From Edolisoma coerulescens (Eukaryota; Chordata; Aves; Passeriformes; Campephagidae), in assembly GCA_013397115.1 (NCBI GenBank), contig VWZW01006285.1, positions 299,567 to 363,566 of the forward strand: a stretch of DNA of 64,000 nt, given 5' to 3'. Position 1 is the first letter of the stretch. Each line of letters begins with the position of its first letter. A program made the position numbers and the translations under genes. Below are positions 1-11,340 of this stretch, in pieces. The notes beneath the pieces were generated by a model. That model was given only the letters and a program-made list of their open reading frames with translations. It had not been told where the DNA came from and did no database searches.

Positions 1-3000
1 ATCAGCGCCATCCAGCCGGGAAGCAGCAGGAATTTGAGGTTTTCCAGCACGGCCGCGTTGTAGGGAGCCCGGTCCATCAGAGCAGCCGATGGCCAGGGGG
101 AGGCACGGGGAGGGGGGAGATTGACTCCAGCTCGGTGTCTGAAGCAAACCCCGGTCCGGAGTTAAGCATTCTGTCGGGGTGACAGCATTTGGGGGGGTCG
201 GACACCCCCGGCACTCCCGGAGTGCAATCCCCAGGCTCACCAGGCTTGGCAGAGGAGCTCAGCACAAGCTGCGAGCCAAGAGTGTGCTTCAGTCCCATCG
301 ACTTTTTAAAAGCAGCCTGAGAGCTGCTCCGAGCTAAATCGGAGCCGCGGTGCTGCCTCGCTGCCACCGGCTGCGGGTTATTTTTAGCTGCTCACACAGC
401 ACCGGGAAAGGGAAGGCTCCAGACGGGGTTTGGATGGTGCTGGAGGAGCTGAGCCAGCCTCACCTGCAGGAGAGGGGCAGCAGCAAAATGAGGGTGGGAG
501 AGCACAGGGAAAACAGGGATGGGGTGGGAATGCGGCAGGGTGTGAACACGCCGCTGCTTCCCGTGGGCAATGATGGAATCAGGGGGAGATTGCTGCATCC
601 ACAGCCTGTTCTCCACCCCGGCTGGGCCGAGCTGCAGCTCCCGGAGGAGTCGGTTCCTCAACCATCACTGAGGGCTGATGTTTATTACACCCAATAAAGC
701 CCCACGTCTCCCAGCGCTGAGGAATTCCACTTAAACATCATGTTCGGGGAGCTTGGAGGAGATGGATTTTAATGTCATACTCCAGAGTTTTTGACGTGCT
801 GGGCAGGGGGGAAATGGGAGTGTTGTGGGATGTTATTGCTGCTTTTTGTTCTGAGAGCGGCTGGTGAGTTGCGAGAGAGCAGAGGTGGCCGCTCACCCTC
901 TTCCCCTGCCCTGTTAGGGACAAAAAAAAAGCAGGTTTCCATCAGGTTTCCAGCTCTGGGTGTTATAAAAACCCACAGCATTCAGTCCCAAGGCCTGTAT
1001 TCCGTATGTCTGAGCCATTCTGGGTTCAGCCTGTGGGTTGCATTACAGGGAGCGACGCTGCCTCTCCAGCCATCAGCCTCCACTTCCAAATTGGAATATT
1101 CCCGCTCCTAATGGCACGACAACCCCTGCAAATGGGTGGTTGTTCAACATAAAAATTACCAGCAATTTGAGGATAAGTTATGGAGGATGTAATGCCTTGT
1201 ATTACAAGGAGTGTGGTTCGGGGAAATTGAAGTGTGAATTGGAATCTGAAGGGGCGGCTTTGTTCTCTGCCAGGAGTTCAGTCCTGACCAGGACCCGAGG
1301 AAAATCACTGCCCTTCCTTCCCCAGAGCCTTTTATCTGCTGGAAAAGCTGTTTGGGTCGTGGTGTTCCCTTTCCCACGCAGAAAAGAAATAGGGGTTGTT
1401 AACTGAGCAGTAGCAGGGGAAATTCTGATTTCGTGGAGTCCAAAAAAAAAGGAAAAGCGAAAATATTCCTTTAGAAATCAACCCAAGATCTCGCCCTCAA
1501 CGTTTCTTCCAGTCTTAGGGGATGAATGAGGTGTTCTCAGGGCGCTGGGCTGGCCCTTCCTGAAATGCTGAAGCAAAGGGGGCCGGTGCTCCCTGACCCC
1601 ACAGGCAGGAATTTTCCCCATCAGTAAATGCTGGAGATCCCAGAGCTGGCGTCACCCGCAGGCCCCTTTGTGGAGATCTGGAAAATTCCGTAGAATTCTG
1701 TAGAATTTGTAAAAACATTCATCATAAAAGCCTTGTAGAGATTCTGTAAAAGATCAGAAGCTGCACCATGGAGTAAAATTGCTCAAAACCAGGCTGAAAA
1801 CGGGGAAATTCACGGAAGGGGCAGCCGGGACACCGGGGAGGGTTTGCTTGGAGGGGAAGGATGGGTGAGTTTGGGCTCTCCAAGGTGGGCACGTGGCAGA
1901 GCGGGGGTTTCGGTGCAGGGAATGCGGCTGGGAAATGAGGATCCTTCGGGATCCGGATCCCCCCGTGCGCGAGTCCCTCTGCAGAGCCAGCAGCTGTAAA
2001 TCTGCCGCGTCTTTACCATGACAAAAGCAGCCCCAGCCTAAAATGCCCTTCTCCGTGAGAAGCAGCATGGAGCAGGATACGGAAAAGATTTCTCACAGAG
2101 TGGCTTGTGATTCAGATGGAAAATGTCAGGTTTTGAAAATTATTAATCTTTGTGCTGCACAAAACTGTCAGCTGTAGGGGCGTTGGGTGTGGGAGGTTCC
2201 TGCGGGAGAGCATTTCCAAACTGGGTTTTTTTGGGGCTGTTTTTCTCTTTCCCTTTGTTTTTTTTTTTTTTTTTCGGGGATTCTTTTGTTCCTTCCCCCA
2301 CGGGGGGCTGAGTAAACAGGCAGCTGAAGCTCCTGATCGGGACAGCAGCAGAAGTGACGGAGAAGGGAGGTGAGGTGGTGACAGCAGAGGCAGGGGAGTG
2401 TCACCACCCCGGGCTCTGATTCACTGGGAGGGAAATGGAGCGGGGGGATGGCGGGGAGCGAGCTCAGGGATGGGTGAACAACAGCCTGGGGGATGGTTCT
2501 GGGCAGATTTACCGCAGGAATTGGGGTTTGGGACTGGGGTGGAGGATGCTGCCCCAGCCCCGAGCTGGGGGTGTCTCCGGTGGGTCACCCTGCTCACCCT
2601 GGAGGGGCTCAGTGCGCTCCGGGCTGGCTTCGGCCAGGGAAAAAGGGGGAAAAGTTCCAGGAAAAAAGGGGGAAAAGTTCCAGGAGAGGCCCGTGGGAGG
2701 AAGCCCTGACTGCGAGGGTGTCCCGGGGGATCAGGAGCAGGCAGAGAGGTTTTCTCTCCGTTCCAAAGCAGGGGCAGCTCCTGGGGATGGTGGGCTTGGC
2801 TTGGCTTGGCTCTGCTCTCCCATTTCACGCGGGATATCCCTGCTTTCTTTGCTTTATCCAAAGCTGTCTGATTGGAAAGGGAAGAGTGAAAGAAGAATTG
2901 CAAAATATTCCTTTATTCAAACAATTAACACCACAGAAATCTGATCGTGTCCTAGTGCAGAAAACAGCTGCTGGGAACTACAGTCACACAAATAAATCCA

Positions 3001-6000
3001 AATGCCTCCCAGGTCTATAACAATATTACAGTGCTGGGATGCTTCACTGTTTAATTTTAATTGCATGGAGGCCATGTTTCAGCAGATCTTTGTAGCTGAA
3101 TACCCTGAAAATGCACAAAATGAGCAGCCAGAGCAGGCTGGGCCCTGCGTGTGGAACCCAAAACTGCTCCAGTGCTCAGAGCTCAGCTCCCTCTCCTTGG
3201 TGTGCTCTGTTCAGCTGCAAACACAGCGTTAAAATATTCCTTAAATGCCACTTGTTGCTCTGATGGAGTTTACAGAGAGATCTGAAAATTCCCTGGCTCA
3301 GTCTCTCTGCATGTGTAGAAAACATCAATTAATTGGATCTTTCCTGCTGTAAGAGACACTGGATACTTCGAAACCTGGACAGAAACCCCGAGTTTGTTTT
3401 GTAAAGTTATAAAACTTTACATCCCAAACTTCATTGTTCAACTGCAGATCAAGTTTGTTTCCCCAATCACAATGAAATAAAATTTCAGAATGTGAAGATC
3501 CATCATTAAATTTAATTTGTGCAAAGTGCAACATGGACTGGAAATACCTGCAAATACAGCCAATACGTGATTTTACAGGAATTCGGGAAATCTGGTGTTC
3601 TTCTCCTCTAAACTCATATTTAAATTGGGTACTCTGTGCTGGAATTATGTCTATTAATACTTAATGGTCCAAATTTTCTCAGCAAGTTGGAGTTACCTGA
3701 AGGAGCAGGAAAAGCTGCAGCACTCTTCAGTCCAGTTTTAATGAGCTCATCAGGGATTTAAGGCTCAGTTGTTGAGAATTGTGCTGTGATGTCTTACTCG
3801 GCCACTGAGTGTCCCTAAATTGTAATTTCATCATTTATTATTGCCGTGGTCTCCAGCTCTCAGCACTGGAAGAAAGGCCCCGTTTTTGGAGCTTGGTTTC
3901 TCTCTCAGCCTGGATGAAATGAAGCTGAATTTCTCTCTGAGCTCCTGTTGTGGGGTTTGCTTTTTTTTTTTTTTCCAAATGAGCATTTCCACATCGTTGT
4001 CTCAGTAATTAACTGAACCCAGATCTCACCAGGGACGCAGCTCGGGGAACAAGGCAGGACTCCACACGAGCAGGTGAAACATGGCATTTTTAGTAGGAGA
4101 GGAGTTAATTTGGGGAGCCCCTTCCTTGCCCTGGTTCTCCTGGAAGCCGCGTTTGCCAGCACTGGGCAGGGGCTTGTGGTGTGAGCTCAGCCTGGGAGGA
4201 GGCTCAGGGTGAGCCCTGTGCTCTGCAGCCGCTCTGCTGGGCAAGAAATGGGATTTTTGGTGGTCCTGGACAGAAATGCCCCGTTCAGGGTTCCTGGGGA
4301 GGAGCTGTTGGGTCGTTCACTGAGAGGCAGAGCGATGTCCCCGGGAGAAGTGGCAGGACTGGGCTGTCCCCGGTGTCACTGTGGACGCGGAGGGGCTGTG
4401 CTGGAGCTGCTGGGTGGGCCCTGAGGATGGAGCCTCCTCTTCCCTCTCTTCTGGTTCTGATCTCCCCTGGCAGCGAGCACAGCCCCCGATCCATCCAGGG
4501 CAGCCCCTGGCCCTCATTTCCTCGGTACTTTATACATAAATATAAAATTCCCCTGCGTGGAACCGGCTCTGGCTGAAAACAGGGATGTGTGGGAGGGGAG
4601 GTTCCTTTGGTGCTGGGAATTGTCCTGGTGCCTGCTCGGAAAGCAGCGATTCCAGCCCCTGTTTTCCAGGGTGAAATTCCCTCCTGGCAGGGGCTGGTGC
4701 TGGAGTTTGATGCTCAGTGAGGTCACCGTGCTCGGGAGAAGTTGGAGACTCCTCACACACCCCGTGCTGGGAGACTTTTAGTTACAAATCCATCTGTTTG
4801 GGATGCTGGAGGATCCATTTCCCTTTAAAGATTTATATTGCTTGTATACAGCTCAAAAAAAAAAAAATCTAGATGTTAAATAAATGTATGAACGGGTGAA
4901 AGATTCTTGAAGTTTGTAACCCCCTTAATATTTAATAAATGCAATATATCACTTTTATAAATATGTATAGCTCGGATATAAATAACTTTAGGATCCAGAA
5001 GGGATTACAGTGGGATGCACATTCATCTCTGTGGCACAGGAAGGGCCAGGAATGTTTTATCAACAAATTAATCCTCGTTGGGGAAAATAAATGCTCTCCC
5101 CTGCTGAAGCCAGGGACGGGGTGGTTGGTGGAAATTCCTTTAGTGAATTCCATGGAATTGGAAATGTTCATGGAGCCCCAGAATAATTCTGGAAGAGCCA
5201 GAGGAGAATGAAGGCTGGAATTCGTGGGTAAAGGTGGGATAATTTAAACTTCCCTCTGTTTTATAGGAATAAAGGGGCACAGGGATTGAGCAGGGACTGG
5301 GAGCTTTGGGAGAGGAGACTGGAAAGAAGGAGAGATGAGGATTGGGGAAATGGCCTCGCTCAGGGGCAGAAAAGCCCTTCCAGAGGAACAGTTCTGGGTG
5401 ACAGAGCAGCCACAGCCACGTCCTGGTGACACCCAGGGGCTTTGCTGGTGACACCCAGGGGCTCTGCTGGTGACACCCAGGCAGGCTCTGTGTGAGGAGC
5501 GATTTGGGTGACAGCATTGGTGCTGCTGGTGGTGAGAAGCCGAGAGGAAAAGGGGCTGTGTAGGAAAAAGTGCCAGAAATGGGAATCTTTGGGGAGACAG
5601 AGCTTTTCTGCTCCGTGAGGGACCCCGGGTGTGCTCCTGGCAGGGAGAGCAGGAGCTGGCCCAGCCTTGGCTTCCCTTGCAGGGACAGAGGAGAGGCCAG
5701 GCTGGGGCAAGGGCTGCTCCCAGCTCACCCTGTCCCTCTCAGACAGCCCCACCCCTGATTCCAGGCAATGTTTGTCCCTTTCCCTTCCCCGCAGTCACCT
5801 CCAGGCTGAGCCTCAGGGAACGGAGGGAGTGTCCCCAGGTGCGCTCTGACGTCCCCAATCCACGATGCCAGCTGGAGGAAGCCAGGTGCAGAGGTGACAT
5901 CTCGAGTGGCAGCCCCAGCGGGTGCTCGCCCTGTGCACTCGGCAGCAGAAATGAGATTTTTAACACCCAGATGAGCGGGGCTCGTTTGCGCCTGAAGATT

Positions 6001-6387
6001 CCCGGCACGCTGCTTGCGCGGGGTGATATCCCAGATTTATCTCCGCAACTTATTGCACATTCGTTTTTTTGGAGTTTTCATTGCAGAAAATTGCCGGGAG
6101 GGATGGATTTTGTCTTCCTCAGCTGGCAGAACAATTTTCCACCTGTCGCCCAAATATTTGATGGGAAGGATTACGGCAGAGCCGCTGGAAGTTTCTGCTT
6201 TATATCCATGGGGAGTGGGAGGGTCTGGAGAAGTTAATGCAGATATCAGGGGCTGGAAGGAGCTCTCGTGGCTCTTAACAAGGGCTGGGAGTTCGGGAGG
6301 GACTGATGGAAACACAGGAATGAGCTGGGCTGGTGCTGGGGTTTTACAGCATCCCTGGTTCCCCACCGGAGCTCCCTGGGCATGCTG

Positions 6388-7153
6388 GATTTACTGAGAG
6401 TTCATTGATTTACTGAGAGTTCATTGATTTATTATGGGGTTCATTTATTTGTTGAGGGTTCATTGGTTTATTGAGGGTTCATTGATTTATTGAGAATTCA
6501 TTGATTAATTGAGGGTTCGTTGATTTATTATGGGGTTCATTGATTTATTGAGGGTTCATTGACTAATTGAGGGTTCATTGATTTATTATGGGGTTCACTG
6601 ATTGACGGATCACTGATTTATTATGGGGTTCATTGATTTATTGAATGTTCATTGGCATATTGAGGGTTCACTGATTTTTTGGGGGTTCATTGGTTTATTG
6701 AGGGTTCACTGATTTTTTGGGGGTTCATTGGTTTATTGAGGGTTCATTGATTAATTAAAGGTCTCATTGATTATTGAGGGGTTCATCAGTTTATTGAGGG
6801 TTCACTGATTTACTGAGAGTTTCGTTGGTTTATTGAGGGTTCACTGATTAATTGAGGGTTGTGTTAATTTATTGAAGGTCTGTTGATTAATTGAGGGTTT
6901 ATTGATTTATCATGGGGTTCATTGATTTATTGAATGTTCATTGGTTTATTGAGGGTTCACTGATTCACTGAGGGTTCATTGGTTTCTTGAGGGGTTCATT
7001 GATTTATTGAGGGGTTCATTGATTTATTGAGGGGTTCATTGATTTATTGAGGGGTTCATTGGTTTCTTGAGGGGTTCATTGATTTATTGAGGGTTCACTG
7101 ATTTGCTGAGAGTTCATTGATTTATTGACGGATTTACTGATTTATTGAGGGTT
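6388..7153. repeat. 19-20 bp minisatellite, about 39 copies
   Basis: A tandem array built on the unit TTCATTGATTTATTGAGGG(G). The 3' part (about 6980-7090) holds near-identical 20-bp units; the 5' part is more diverged, with variants such as TTATGGGG, TTACTGAGAG and TTTTTTGGGGG. This pattern suggests recent expansion at one end. Many units contain TTTATT, making the array AT-rich against a GC-rich background. Confidence 0.95.
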
Positions 7154-7362
7154 CTTCCTTGTAGGGAAAATGTCAATACCCAGTAAAAAATCCACTCTAT
7201 TATCGGGCAAAGGCATTTAAAGTTCATTAATGGAACTTGGGAAAAGGAAGGAAAGGGGGAGGAATTCTTGAGCGGGACAAGGAGGTTGGAGGGAATTGGG
7301 AATGTTTTCATGTGGGAATGGCCCCTGAATGGAGGAATCGCTTCAGGGCAGTCACAGAAATC

Positions 7363-7446
7363 AGGGAAAATCCCAAACCCCAGGCAGAGAGGGAAAATCC
7401 CAAACCCCAGGCAGAGAGGGAAAATCCCAAACCCCAGGCAGAGAGG
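7363..7446. repeat. 27-bp tandem triplicate
   Basis: Three head-to-tail, virtually identical copies of GGGAAAATCCCAAACCCCAG followed by GCAGAGA. Because the unit is divisible by three it keeps reading frames open on both strands; these frames are artefacts. Confidence 0.9.
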
Positions 7447-9936
7447 GAGAGCAGCTCCCTCTGGTCCTGGGGCTGCTGCATCAGAGAGGGAGGAAACCAG
7501 CCCCGTTTGGGACTTTTGGAGCTCTGTTTTTCTGGTACCACCAAAGTGTAAAAGGGTCTGTGTTTGGAAACCTGGGAAAAGGCTTTGCACAATTTGTTGT
7601 CCAATTTATTTGCATTTATCATGAGTTACGTGGCTTGTGGGGGACACCTCTAACTTTTTGGTTGTTTTGTTTTTTAATATAGAAAGAATAATGTTGCTCA
7701 CTTTAAATAATTCTTGATTTGAAAAAAAGAAAAAGTTCAGAACTCACAGTTTCCCCATGGTTTAACATCTCATTTTAACATCTAAATTATCCTAATCAGT
7801 TTTGAAATCCTGACTCATCCCTGTCTGCTGCTGTCCAGGTTTCCTAATGTGCTCTGACAACAGCAGTGTGTTTATTCTCGAGAAGAATTTAATGTTTGTT
7901 CCTAGCTTTTTTTTTTCCCCCTTCCTTTCTTTTTCATTTCTATTATTGTCATAAAAAGATTGAAAGTCCCTTTTGGCCTCATGTGCAGAGCATAAAACAC
8001 AAAACCCTTCCTGAAAAGTAATTTTCCAGGCATGAAAACCACAAGAATTGTGTCAGGCTTTGCTCCTCTGTCATTTGCTGCTGCTACAAAAGAGCTTTTT
8101 TCGTGTCGCTCCCAAGGGCCTGAATCCCAAAATCTGACGTGGAAAACCTCCGGGATTTGCAGTCAGCCCCTGGGAAAGTTCCAGCGGCTTCCAGGGGAGT
8201 TTGAATTCGGGTTAGGGCACAGCAAAGGCGATCACAGAGGAAGAGGCATTAAGGTAAAATTCTGAGTATTAAGGGCACTTTGGGAGAGGCTCCTGCAGTA
8301 AATGGGTAAAATGTTATTTATCCGGGAATGCTGTGCTGATTCCAGCCGGAGCACGAACGTCCCGCAACGAGGAATTCAGGCAGTTCCACCTGTGCAGCAA
8401 GCAAAACACAGAAATACCTGTCTGAGGCAGGTGGGGACGGGAAATCATCCCTGCTCTCCTGTGCTGGGGCCCTGGCTGGACGGATTTTCAAGGGAAAATG
8501 TTTAGGATGCTCCTGGATTCGCCTGGGCGAGTGAAAGGATTTCACCAGGCGGGAGCCACTCCCAGCCCCAAAAGCTCCCTGACACCCCACAGAAAGCCAG
8601 ACCACCCGATGCAGACACAACCTGCCCGGAGAATTTCGCCCTGGATTTCAGTGGGGCTGGGAGCTCCTCCTTTGTGCCTTGCCCTAAATAGCAAATTCAG
8701 TGGAATAACACGGGGTCACGGGAAGTTCTCCAGCTGGGTGATCCTTGTGGGCTCAGCTGCTGCTCTCCCTGCACACGAGGGGTGCTGCTGCTGCTTCGTG
8801 GAGTCTTGACAGGAGCCTGGGATTTCCAAGCCTCTCCAGAATCTTGTAGTGACATTTTTTTTTGGTTATTTCCCACAAAACTCAGATTTAATAAAGCCTG
8901 CAGGGATGCAGCCTTCCTGGAGATTGACAAGATGGAAATTGGCATCAGTGTTTGGGAGTAAAACGCTGAAAGTTATGATAATATTTTATAAAGCACCCTG
9001 AGAAGGGGGTTTAAAGCTCGGAACTCGTTTGAAGGCAGCGGCGATTTCCCAGCACAGCTCGGGGAGTGTTTGCACACACAGAGCTCCGTGCTGGGGGACA
9101 GCTACCCGGATTTTACAGAAATAAAACAACCTTCTCACTGTTCTGTCATCTCCCAGGCATGGGAAGGGTTCGGTTTTCCTTCACAGCACCACAACTCCCC
9201 TCTCATCTGCCGTAATTTCATTGCTTTGGGTTCAGTCGCATCTCTCGTGCCCTCGGCTCTTTCCTCTCTGATCCCGGGCTCCCTTCATCTTCCCACGTGT
9301 CCCCCGTTATCCTGACTGGGTGTGCTCGGGGCTCTCTGATCTCCCTTCAGAAATCAATCCCTTCCCACTCAGATTTGTTGCTTTCTTCTGAATTTTCACC
9401 AGAAACCGACGGAGCGCTGAAATAAATCCCAGCACGGCTGGAGATCAATGGGAATTTCCCAGGTTTGAAAGCGGCGACGGGGGTTTGACGGGATGGGAGT
9501 TGTTGGAAAGGCAGAGCCGCTCTTCCAGGGCCTCTGGAATTCAGGGATTGAGGCACCCGGGCTCATCCCCTGCTGGAGGAATGCCCTTGGCCCTGATGGC
9601 AGCTGAGGATCAAAATCCTGAGAGGATGTGTAGAAGTGGTGAAAACTTCCACATTCACACCCTGCAGCTCCTGAACCTGGAGTTCCCCACCTGTGGGGCA
9701 GTTTGGGGATGGTTTTGATGCTGGTTTGTGCCAGTTTGACCATCCTTACACTTCAATTATTTGATTTTTTCCCTCTGTGTGTGTGTCCTTGCAAAGCCCA
9801 GCCCGGCAGCCACTGAGCTCTGCAGGTGCTCCCAGGGTAAAACCGATCTTAAATAAAACCCAAAGTGGACTTTTCACTCCAGCAACGAAACCAGAGGGTG
9901 GAAAAACCCATGAAAAACGTGAATTTTCCCTTTCAG

Positions 9937-10155
9937 GAAATGAGAACAGCGAGGCCCTGCCCGAGTCCATCCCCTCCGCCCCGGGGACGCTGCCCCATTT
10001 CCTGGAGGAGCCGGACGATTCCTACATCATCAAGAGCAACCCCATCGTGCTGCGCTGCAGGGCCGTGCCCGCCATGCAGATCTTCTTCAAGTGCAACGGG
10101 GAGTGGGTGCACCAGAACGAGCACGTGTCCCACGAGAGCCTGGACGAGGCCACAG
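9937..10155 (+). CDS. UNC5D: UNC5D exon 2: N-terminal linker and first half of Ig1
   Basis: 219 bp, entered and left in phase 1, encoding 72 complete residues from NENSEALPES to HESLDEAT. It contains the mature N-terminal linker (LPESIPSAPGTLPHF) and the first strands of Ig1, including the first Ig cysteine in VLRCRA and the extra family cysteine in FFKCNGEW. The GEWVH segment (codons at 10101-10112) lies in the Ig1 surface that contacts the FLRT leucine-rich repeats in published UNC5D-FLRT2 work, and is unchanged here. The acceptor is TTTCAG and the donor CAG|GTGAGC. The codons are GC-rich while the preceding intron is mixed. The 3' border joins cleanly to GGCTGAAG at 14878 to give ATGLKVRE. 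Confidence 0.97.
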
Positions 10156-10288
10156 GTGAGCCAGGAGCCGTGTCCGGGACAGATCCCGGCGGGAATCCTG
10201 GCACTGACCACACCAGGGGGGCTCTGCAGGGAACTGGGGTGCTCTCTGTTGCAATTTGTAGCAGGAGCTGGAAATAGGGAAACTCCAG

Positions 10289-10541
10289 TTTTTGTGGGAT
10301 TCCTGCTGGGTCACACCCTGGAGTTGCCCCCAGCCCCACTTTTTATGGGATTCCTGCTGGGTTGAACCCTGGAGTTGCCCCCAGCCCCACTTTTTATGGG
10401 ATTCCTGCTAGGTCGGACCCTGGAGTTCCCCCAGCCCCACTTTTTATGGGATTCCTGCTGGGTCGGACCCTGGAGTTCCCCCAGCCCCACTTTTTATGGG
10501 ATTTCTGCTGGGTTGAACTCCGGAGTTTGCCCCCAGCCCCA
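10289..10541. repeat. About 51-bp tandem repeat, 5 copies, next to exon 2 donor
   Basis: Five copies of a unit beginning TTTTTATGGGATTCCTGCTG and ending GGAGTT(G)CCCCCAGCCCCAC, starting about 130 bp into intron 2. Copies differ by substitutions and by 1-2 bp. Each copy contains a pyrimidine/CAG string resembling a weak splice acceptor (CCCCCAG). Confidence 0.93.
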
Positions 10542-11239
10542 GCCAGGGCAGGAATTGGGGTGGGAACAACCCGAGCAGGAGAGATCCACAGTGCCCAGCG
10601 CGTGTGGACGAGAAGAGAAGGAGAAGGGAGAGATTTGGGGGCGATCAGCAGATTTGATCAGCTCCAAGCAGTGCCTGGATCTTTTCTCATTTAGCAGCAC
10701 CCTGATGAGTTTTGCAAACCAATTTAACGCTGCGCTCCACAATGCTGGGCGTTATTGCCTTTCCCCCTCTCCCATCCCAGCATTGCTAGGCAACCCCCAG
10801 CCTTGGCAGGAGCGCTGTGTGTACAACACCTTCTCCAGAAACACAAGAAATCCCTTTTTTTAGAGGCAAAAAATGCCATTTAAAAAGAAGTTGCACCTCC
10901 TAAAGTAGTGCTTGGCATTCTTTTGAAGTGACACATTCTGAAAAGATTTCGTATTAGAGGGTTGTTTTTTTTTTTTTGTAAATGCTAATCTGAATGAATT
11001 TTAATTTTTTACAGTTACCTTTTCAGAAATAATTTAATAGGCATAACCTTTACTTCTAAAGGCACTGCTGAATCAATATGGGAGAAATGTAGTCCCTAAA
11101 AGCTTTCCTTCCATATGGTTACAGCAAATCTCTCTGTGAGTGCTGCAATTATGTTTTCTAAGCCTTGGGTTAATAACAGAATAAACCAAGATTGGTAACA
11201 CGAGGTGGGGAAGGTTGAGGTTTGAGACTCAGAGGAACA

Positions 11240-11340
11240 GGGTTGGGATCATGGAATGGTTTGGGAGAAACCTGAAATTCCATCTGGATCCAGCCCCTGC
11301 CATGGGCAGGGACACCTCCCCTGGCCACAGAAACGCTGTG
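11240..11340 (-). mobile_element. CR1-like LINE 3' fragment, antisense
   Basis: The string ATCATGGAATGGTTTGGG, then CCATCTGGATCCAGCCCCTG and CCATGGGCAGGGACACCTCC, matches the reverse complement of the conserved avian CR1 3' end as I remember it. It is diverged, so it is probably old. No open reading frame survives. Confidence 0.65.

Larger units (their letters stand above)
1..9936 (+). other. Left flank, inferred end of UNC5D intron 1
   Basis: No coding exon with plausible splice sites and family similarity is visible here. The sequence ends in a good acceptor (pyrimidine-rich stretch ending in CAG at 9934-9936) used by exon 2. Contents: short runs of T and A, a small GGTGACACCCAGG repeat near 5410-5480, a GGGAAAA...TTCCAGG doublet near 2635-2690, a large minisatellite at 6388-7153 and a 27-bp triplicate at 7363-7446. 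Intron 1 of UNC5D is very large in mammals, so exon 1 and the promoter are probably far to the left. Confidence 0.75.
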
